18,682 nucleotides of DNA, from the NCBI GenBank assembly GCA_003491925.1, contig DNAU01000264.1, positions 1 through 18,682 of the forward strand. The letters are read 5' to 3'. The position numbers were made by a program, and so were the translations under genes. The notes under the pieces were generated by a model that saw nothing but the letters and a program-made list of their open reading frames with translations, ran no database searches and was not told the origin of the DNA. Numbering within the stretch: position 1 is the stretch's first letter; the number at the start of each line of letters is the position of its first letter. Source of the stretch: Chloroflexota bacterium. Its GTDB lineage: Bacteria; Chloroflexota; Dormibacteria; Aeolococcales; Aeolococcaceae. Of the stretch, positions 14,245-18,682 are shown piece by piece.

Positions 14245-15051
14245 TCAGCCCACCCGGCCAGTCCGGCGTGCCGGCTTGGTCCCGATGACGACGGTGGCGT
14301 CGATCTCGTCGAGGCTGTTCACCTCGGCCAGCAGCCCGCTCGCGGTGAGGATCTCCGCGGCCCGCCGGGCCTGCACCGCGCTCGTCTCGACCAGCAGATG
14401 ACCCCCGGGGGCCAGCCAGGCGGGCGCCTCGGCGGCAACCCGGCGCAGCACGTCGAGACCGTCGGGGCCGCCGTCGAGCGCCTGCCGCGGCTCGTACAGC
14501 CGCGCCTCCCGGGGCAGGAGCGGGATCTCATCGGTGGGCACGTAGGGGACGTTGGCCACCAGGACGTCGACCCGGCCGCGCAGACCGGCGGGCAGCGGGT
14601 CGTAGAGGTCGCCCGCGTGCACCCGACCCCCGACGGTGACGAGGTTGCGCCGGGCGCACCGCGCCGCGGTGGCATCGATCTCGGTGGCGTGCAACTCGAC
14701 CGAGGGCAACGCCGCCACCACCGCGGCGCCCACCGCGCCCGAGCCACAGCAGAGGTCCACCACGACCGCTCCCGGGTGGGCGTGCGCGGCTGCCTGGGAG
14801 GCGAGGAACTCGGTGCGATGCCGGGGGACGAACACCCCGGGCTCGACCGCCACCCGCAGCCCGCAGAACTCCGCCCAGCCGATGACGTACTCAAGCGGCT
14901 CGCCGGCGGCACGGCGGTCCACCATCGCGGCGAGGCCGTCCGGGGTCGCCGCCGCGATCAGCAGGGCGGCCTCCTCCTCGGCGAAGACGCAGCCGACGGC
15001 GCGAAGACGGGCGACGACCTCTGGGAGAGCGAGCGGCGCCGGGTCGCGCAT
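14245..15051 (-). CDS. PrmC-related N5-glutamine methyltransferase (NVPY variant)
   Basis: SAM-dependent methyltransferase (268 aa) of the HemK/PrmC type; PrmC itself methylates the Gln of the GGQ motif in release factors. An N-terminal helical domain ends in RRAAGEPLEYVIGWAEFCGL (46-65), then VFVPRHRTEFL (73-83) and the SAM loop VVDLCCGSGAVG (97-108). The substrate-binding NPPY is NVPY here (167-170), followed by VPTDEIPLLPREARLYEPRQ and ALDGGPDGLD. The Val for the first Pro is typical of a PrmC-like subgroup with unknown substrate, so it should not simply be called prmC. ATG 15051 is preferred over GTG 15066 because GGGAGGAGGAG directly precedes it. It lies 26 bp downstream of cysH, same strand, probably co-transcribed. 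Confidence 0.88.
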   Translation of the reverse strand: MRDPAPLALPEVVARLRAVGCVFAEEEAALLIAAATPDGLAAMVDRRAAGEPLEYVIGWAEFCGLRVAVEPGVFVPRHRTEFLASQAAAHAHPGAVVVDLCCGSGAVGAAVVAALPSVELHATEIDATAARCARRNLVTVGGRVHAGDLYDPLPAGLRGRVDVLVANVPYVPTDEIPLLPREARLYEPRQALDGGPDGLDVLRRVAAEAPAWLAPGGHLLVETSAVQARRAAEILTASGLLAEVNSLDEIDATVVIGTKPARRTGRVG

Positions 15052-15077
15052 CTCCTCCTCCCCCACTGGTCACGGTG

Positions 15078-15815
15078 TCAGCCGGCTGCCTCCCGGCGGG
15101 GTGGGCCCGCCCAGGCCAGGTGCAGGCCGCACTCCTTGACCGGGTCATCCTCCCACCACCAGCGCCCGGCGCGCTCGGCCTCGCCCGGCCGGGTCGCCCG
15201 GGTGCAGGGCGCGCAGCCGATCGACGTGTAGCCGCGCGCGTAGAGCGGGTGACGGGGCAGGTCATGGGCACGCACGTGGTCCCAGACCTCATCGTGGCTC
15301 CAGGCCGCCAGCGGGGCCAGCTTGGCGATGCCGCCATGGGCGGGGTCGCGCGCCAACACCGGCGTGGTGACCCGGCTACTCGCCTGCTCACGGCGCAGCC
15401 CGGTCACCCAGGCGTCGTACCCGCGCAGCGCGCCGCTGAGCGGGCGGGTCTTGCGGACGTCGCAACAGAGGTGACGCAGGTCGGGGGAGCGGCGGAAGAG
15501 ATTGACGCCATGGCCGGCGGTCATCGACTCGACCGCGGCCGGTTCGGGAGTGATCACCCGAAGCCGGATCGGAAACCCGCGTCGCACGGTGTCGATGAGG
15601 GAGTGGGTCTCCTCGGGGAGCCGGCCGGTGTCGATGGTCACGACCTCGACACCGGGGCGCAGCCGGCTGGCGATGTCGATGAGCACGATCGACTCGGCCT
15701 GGAAGCTGGCGACCATGGCCACCCTCTGGAAGCGCCGGAAGGCCCAGGCCAGGATCGCCTCGGCGCTCGCCCCCTCGAGCTCACGGGCAGCGGCGATCAG
15801 GTCGTCGTCCGGCAC
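15078..15815 (-). CDS. cysH: Adenylylsulfate (APS/PAPS) reductase, iron-sulfur type
   Basis: Reduces activated sulfate (APS, perhaps also PAPS) to sulfite with thioredoxin, in cytoplasmic sulfate assimilation. The 245-aa protein has ASFQAESIVLIDIA (36-49, the PP-loop-like nucleotide site), TIDTGRLPEETHSL (60-73), Cys117-Cys118 in HLCCDVRKTRPL, Cys201 and Cys204 in GCAPC, and the catalytic Cys229 in KECGLH. The CC plus CxxC set binds a [4Fe-4S] cluster and marks the APS-reducing branch, unlike enterobacterial CysH. The start is GTG 15815, preceded by GAGGAAGGAGAG; a TTG at 15857 would add 14 residues without support. It is divergent from a LysR regulator, with inverted repeats between, and is followed by the PrmC-related gene. 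Confidence 0.94.
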   Translation of the reverse strand: MPDDDLIAAARELEGASAEAILAWAFRRFQRVAMVASFQAESIVLIDIASRLRPGVEVVTIDTGRLPEETHSLIDTVRRGFPIRLRVITPEPAAVESMTAGHGVNLFRRSPDLRHLCCDVRKTRPLSGALRGYDAWVTGLRREQASSRVTTPVLARDPAHGGIAKLAPLAAWSHDEVWDHVRAHDLPRHPLYARGYTSIGCAPCTRATRPGEAERAGRWWWEDDPVKECGLHLAWAGPPRREAAG

Positions 15816-15873
15816 GTCTCTCCTTCCTCGGTTGGCCCCCCCTGCGCTGAGCGCCAAGTCTGGCAGTGGTTAT

Positions 15874-15902
15874 GCATACGATCAAGGTTCTGGGTCGTAT
15901 GC
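15874..15902. promoter_or_regulatory. Inverted repeat GCATACGA-N13-TCGTATGC, candidate operator
   Basis: Two perfect 8-bp arms (15874-15881 and 15895-15902) separated by 13 bases, so their centres are 21 bp apart, two helical turns. The left arm also overlaps the palindrome TATGCATA (15871-15878). It lies between cysH and the divergent LysR gene, which is where a LysR-family protein usually binds to control its target and itself. TTGATC on the minus strand (15885-15880) could be a -35 for cysH, with CAGACT 17 bases downstream; this is weak. Confidence 0.65.
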
Positions 15903-15907
15903 TTTCA

Positions 15908-15922
15908 TTCTTCTCAGAAGAA
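15908..15922. promoter_or_regulatory. Perfect palindrome TTCTTCT-C-AGAAGAA before the LysR start
   Basis: Seven-base arms around a single central C, ending two bases before the GTG at 15925. The right arm covers the only purine-rich stretch that could serve as ribosome binding site. A protein bound here, or the hairpin in RNA, would block expression of the LysR gene. The AT-rich composition contrasts with the flanking coding DNA. Confidence 0.55.
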
Positions 15923-15924
15923 CT

Positions 15925-16893
15925 GTGAGCGACCTCCCCCCGCCTCTCGAGCCCGACAGCGCGCCGCCCCGCACCGGGGCCAGGCCGCGTTCGCTGGCGC
16001 GGCCGCGGCCGGAGATCACCCTGGACCAGCTCCACACCTTCCTCGCGGTCGCCGAGCGGCAGCACGTGAGCGCGGCCGCCGACGCCCTCGGCATCTCCCA
16101 GGGATCGGTGAGCACGGTGGTGCACCGGCTCGAGAAGCACCTCGGCCTGCCGCTCTTCCAGCGGGTGGGCAGGAACGTCCGGCTCACCGACGTGGGGCGG
16201 GCGCTGCGCCCCGTCGCCACCCGGATCTTCGACGACCTCGCCCTGGTGGACGAGCTGCGCATCAGCTTCCTGAGCGATGAGCGGGGGGAGATCTCCGTCG
16301 CCGCCGGGCACGTGGTCGGCGCCCATCGGGTCCCCGGCTGGCTGGCCCCCTTCGTGGCCGCGCACGCACGCCTGGGCCTGCGCCTCCGCATCGCCCGGTT
16401 CCGGGACATGATCGTGATGCTCCAGGGCGGCGAGGTGGACATCATCTTCACCGGTGCGAGCGTCTACGCGCCCGGTCTGGAGTCGATGACCATGGAGCGC
16501 ACCGAGATGGCGCTCGTCTGCGCTCCGAGCCACCCGCTCGCGCGCAGCCGCCAGGCGGCCGCCGAGCTGAACGCGTATCGGCACCTCCAGCACGAGCGCG
16601 GCACCGCCACCCACGAGCTCGCCCTCCAGATGCTCGGGGACCACGGCCGCGACGCCGAGACGGTCGAGCTGGAGGAGGGGGCCCTGGTCCCGGCGCTCCG
16701 GGCGGGCCTCGGTTTCGCGGTCATGCCCCGGGCGCTGGTGGAGAGCGACGTCGCGGGGGGACGGCTGACCGTGCTCCCGTACCGCGGACCGCGGGTCCTG
16801 CAGTCGTTCACCGCCGCCCGGCGCGAGGGGGTGCACACGCCCGCGGTCGAGCTGCTCTGGACCCATCTGCGCGGCCTGGCGCAGGGCGACTGA
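15925..16893 (+). CDS. LysR-family transcriptional regulator
   Basis: A 322-aa regulator. After a Pro/Arg-rich leader (1-29) the helix-turn-helix domain spans about 31-90: ITLDQLHTFLAVAERQHVSA, then AADALGISQGSVSTVVHRLE and LGLPLFQRVGRNVRLTDVGR, the standard LysR layout. The substrate-binding domain follows (about 110-315), with ISVAAGHVVGAHRVPGWLAP opening it and EVDIIFTGASVYAPGLE and LVPALRAGLGFAVMPRALVE later on. The start is GTG 15925; the frame is open far upstream, but that part is antisense to cysH, and no other start codon lies between. A link to sulfur metabolism (a CysB/Cbl-like role, with O-acetylserine or sulfate as signal) is inferred only from its position divergent from cysH. 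Confidence 0.9.
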   Translation: MSDLPPPLEPDSAPPRTGARPRSLARPRPEITLDQLHTFLAVAERQHVSAAADALGISQGSVSTVVHRLEKHLGLPLFQRVGRNVRLTDVGRALRPVATRIFDDLALVDELRISFLSDERGEISVAAGHVVGAHRVPGWLAPFVAAHARLGLRLRIARFRDMIVMLQGGEVDIIFTGASVYAPGLESMTMERTEMALVCAPSHPLARSRQAAAELNAYRHLQHERGTATHELALQMLGDHGRDAETVELEEGALVPALRAGLGFAVMPRALVESDVAGGRLTVLPYRGPRVLQSFTAARREGVHTPAVELLWTHLRGLAQGD

Positions 16894-17015
16894 CCCGCGG
16901 GCGACGCGATCGGCGGGGCGGGTCACCCGCTTACCGCCCCTCCCCAACAGAGCTGGCAGCGGTCGCCGCCGCCGCGAGCCCTCGACCGGGCCGGGATGAT
17001 GGGCGGGCCCGTGGA

Positions 17016-17060
17016 GGCGGCAAGCAGGGCCGCCCCGGGGATCGAGCCTGATCGAGGCTC
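17016..17060. terminator. Two adjacent hairpins between convergent genes
   Basis: GGCGGC (17016-17021) pairs with GCCGCC (17029-17034), and GAGCCT (17044-17049) with AGGCTC (17055-17060). Both are perfect 6-bp stems with loops of 7 and 5 bases. They lie 122 bp after the LysR stop and 20 bp after the convergent DinB-like gene stop on the other strand, so they could end transcription from both sides. Neither is followed by a T-tract. Confidence 0.4.
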
Positions 17061-17080
17061 CCGGGGGCGCGGCTCCCAGT

Positions 17081-17824
17081 TCAGCCCAGCAGCGGGAGCC
17101 TCGCGCCGAGTGGGCCGAGGCGATCCAGCTCGCCGCCATCGAGGGCCACACGGCCGGTGGCCTTGAGGGCGTAGGTCTCGGCGTCCCACGCCACCGGCAG
17201 AGGGCTGCCCAGCAGACCGTCGAGGGTGACCCGGACGACCTCGAGCGCCGCAGGAGGCGCCGGCGGGGGGCTGTCGAGGTTCACGGTGAGGTCCAGGTGG
17301 TGGAGCACCGCCTCGACCGTCAGCGTGGCCAGGAGGTCGGGGATGGCGATGACCAGGCCCTGGGTGCGCACCCTGCCGGACGCCGGCGCAGAGGCCTCCC
17401 TCCCCCGGCGCCGGGTCGCCCGCGGCGTCACCTGGTGCTCCGCCCGGCCGGCCATGACCGCCGCGGCCGCCGCGCGCAGGGCGGCCTCCGAGGTCTCCTC
17501 CCACTCCTCGACCAGCGTGGCCGCACGGGCATCCGCGGACGCCGCCCGCCTGACGAACTCGGCGTGTCGCTCCGCCCCCTCGGTGCCCGGCTGGTAGGGG
17601 CGCCAGTAGGCGACGAGGTCGGTGGTCGCCGCCTCGGTGGTGGGAGTTGCGAAGGCGACCAGCGCCCGCTGGGGGTCGAGCAGCAGGTGGAAGAGAACAT
17701 CGCGGACGGTCCAGCCCCAGCAGCGCGTGGGCCGTTCGAACGCCGCGTCCGGCAGGGTCCGCACCGCCGCGGTGACCGCCCGGTACGACTCGCCGAGCGC
17801 CTGCAGGGTCGCGGTGACGTCGAT
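17081..17824 (-). CDS. DinB-fold protein, mycothiol-dependent maleylpyruvate isomerase-like
   Basis: Four-helix-bundle protein related to the N-terminal domain of mycothiol-dependent maleylpyruvate isomerase and similar actinobacterial proteins. Recognisable parts are LQALGESYRAVTAAVRTLPD, then AFERPTRCWGWTVRDVLFHL with candidate metal ligand His46, and LTVEAVLHHLDLTVNL with His175/His176 and Asp178. The C-terminal third is variable. The start is unresolved: homology suggests the protein begins near IDVTATLQAL, and the codon there (17824) is ATC, 10 bp after the methyltransferase stop with a GAGGG before it. Ordinary start codons in frame are GTG 17899, which overlaps the methyltransferase gene by 65 bp, and GTG 17764, which would cut the first helix. 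Coordinates follow homology. Enzymatic role unknown; thiol transfer is possible. Confidence 0.75.
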   Translation of the reverse strand: MDVTATLQALGESYRAVTAAVRTLPDAAFERPTRCWGWTVRDVLFHLLLDPQRALVAFATPTTEAATTDLVAYWRPYQPGTEGAERHAEFVRRAASADARAATLVEEWEETSEAALRAAAAAVMAGRAEHQVTPRATRRRGREASAPASGRVRTQGLVIAIPDLLATLTVEAVLHHLDLTVNLDSPPPAPPAALEVVRVTLDGLLGSPLPVAWDAETYALKATGRVALDGGELDRLGPLGARLPLLG

Positions 17825-17834
17825 GCCGGAGCCC

Positions 17835-18554
17835 TCAGCCCGCGGTTCCGGCCGTGTAGCGCCCCTGGAGATCCTTGTGAAGGACGCTGATGAAGCCACG
17901 CTCCCGTGGGTCCAGCGCGCGGTCTGCCGGCTGCCCGGTCCGATGGTCGATGACGACTCGCTCGATCTCGGCATACAGCCCGCTCGCAAGGAACGGCTGC
18001 GCGTAGTCCTGCTTGTAGGTCCAGACGTCGACCTCGGGACGGTGGTGGTAGCGCACGCGGGTGGGCGCGTCGGGGAGGAAGTCGCTGAGAAGGAGGTGCC
18101 CGCCGTCGCGCAGGACGCGGTCCAGCTCCGCCACGGCCGCCAGGAGCCGCGAGCGGTCCAGCCAGTGCAGGACGAAGCTCACGATCACGAGGTCTGCCGA
18201 CTCGCTGGCGAGGGGCAGATCATGCGCGACGCCCCGAAGGAAATCGACGCGGGGATATCGGACCGTGCCGTCGTCGATCGCCTCCATCGAGGGATCCACG
18301 GCAATGGCCCTCCCGCCGCGAGCGGTCTGGATGGCGGCTGCCCGCCAGCCGTTGGACGATCCGACGTCCACCACCACGGTCTCGGCGCCGGCGAGCGCCA
18401 GGGCACGGGATATCAGCGGGTCCCCGGCCACGCGCCCCTCCTCCCCCAGCGACGCGACGTTTCTCCGGAACCACGCATCCCCCTCGCCCCGGAGGAAGAG
18501 TGCCTCCTGCGGAGGGGAGGTCGCGGGCCCGGGCGTCTCGGGCGTGAGGCTCAT
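17835..18554 (-). CDS. Class I SAM-dependent methyltransferase
   Basis: A 239-aa Rossmann-fold methyltransferase. The N-terminal segment EALFLRGEGDAWFRRN (17-32) resembles a group of small-molecule or surface-sugar methyltransferases that start with FLxGEGDAWFxRN. SAM motif I is VVDVGSSNGWRAAAI (61-75), the ribose-binding acid is Asp87 in AIAVDPS, and the post-motifs are HDLPLASESADLVIVSFVLH (111-130) and LRDGGHLLLSDFLP. The start is ATG 18554, preceded by GTGAGGGTGGGAG. The substrate cannot be told from sequence; no sugar or lipid biosynthesis genes are adjacent. It is followed closely by the DinB-like gene and is probably co-transcribed with it. Confidence 0.85.
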   Translation of the reverse strand: MSLTPETPGPATSPPQEALFLRGEGDAWFRRNVASLGEEGRVAGDPLISRALALAGAETVVVDVGSSNGWRAAAIQTARGGRAIAVDPSMEAIDDGTVRYPRVDFLRGVAHDLPLASESADLVIVSFVLHWLDRSRLLAAVAELDRVLRDGGHLLLSDFLPDAPTRVRYHHRPEVDVWTYKQDYAQPFLASGLYAEIERVVIDHRTGQPADRALDPRERGFISVLHKDLQGRYTAGTAG

Positions 18555-18682
18555 CTCCCACCCTCACCGGCGGGCTCAACCATCGGGGTCACGACCGCGC
18601 GTGGTGTCTGCGCGGTGCCGACTGCGTTCGGTGTCGGCGCGGAGGCACCCGCACTCCCCTAGGCTGCACGGCTTTCGAGATG

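Noticed and set aside
18555..18682. Start of another gene at the right edge
   Set aside because: The last 128 bases contain no convincing start with ribosome site and no recognisable protein; nothing can be called.
1..18682. tRNA, rRNA, CRISPR array, insertion sequence, prophage or defence system
   Set aside because: No T-loop consensus with acceptor stem, no regularly spaced direct repeats of CRISPR size, and no transposase, integrase or nuclease motifs were seen on either strand.

Overview
The window is an 18.7 kb piece of a high-GC bacterial chromosome, densely coding, with mostly housekeeping genes on the minus strand in the left half and a more mixed accessory set on the right. The combination of prfB-ftsE-ftsX followed by a PDZ/S41 peptidase, a branched-chain-type 2-oxoacid dehydrogenase, an APS-reductase-type CysH, a DinB/maleylpyruvate-isomerase-like protein and an SCPSxSFC-repeat exported protein suggests a soil-type Actinomycetota, Chloroflexota or Dormibacterota-like organism. 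The phylum is an inference; no rRNA or other direct marker is present.

Positions 1-3213 (minus): a 2-oxoacid dehydrogenase cluster in the order lpd, E1 alpha, E1 beta. E1 beta runs off the left edge, and the E2 acyltransferase is not seen. The E1 genes overlap by one base (TGATG). A small two-helix membrane protein (3254-3508) is divergent from lpd, and the two start regions share an AT-rich patch.

Positions 3590-8265 (minus): prfB, ftsE, ftsX and a membrane-anchored PDZ/S41 protease. prfB is split by a TGA at codon 23 inside a classic CTT-TGA-C programmed +1 frameshift site, so the true gene starts at 8265. ftsE and ftsX overlap by 4 bp (ATGA) and form the cell-division ABC complex.

Positions 8341-10637 (minus): a membrane NarL-type histidine kinase and a 134-aa response regulator that is only a receiver domain, with no LuxR-type DNA-binding domain. 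A non-coding stretch of about 550 bp upstream (10638-11191) carries a strong hairpin with a third repeat arm that could form a competing fold.

Positions 11192-14123: an MFS exporter (minus), divergent from an exported or lipid-anchored seven-repeat protein that looks like a closed seven-bladed beta-propeller. That protein is followed after 10 bp by a small VOC-fold protein. A degenerate 16-bp tandem repeat (six copies) lies between the VOC gene and the next, convergent gene.

Positions 14245-16893: a PrmC-related methyltransferase and cysH (minus), divergent from a LysR-family regulator. The 109-bp cysH-lysR intergenic region holds two perfect inverted repeats, which are good operator candidates for control of sulfate assimilation and for autoregulation. 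Positions 17081-18554 (minus): a class I SAM methyltransferase followed by a DinB-like protein whose natural start codon is unclear. No tRNA, rRNA, CRISPR array, insertion sequence or phage gene was seen.
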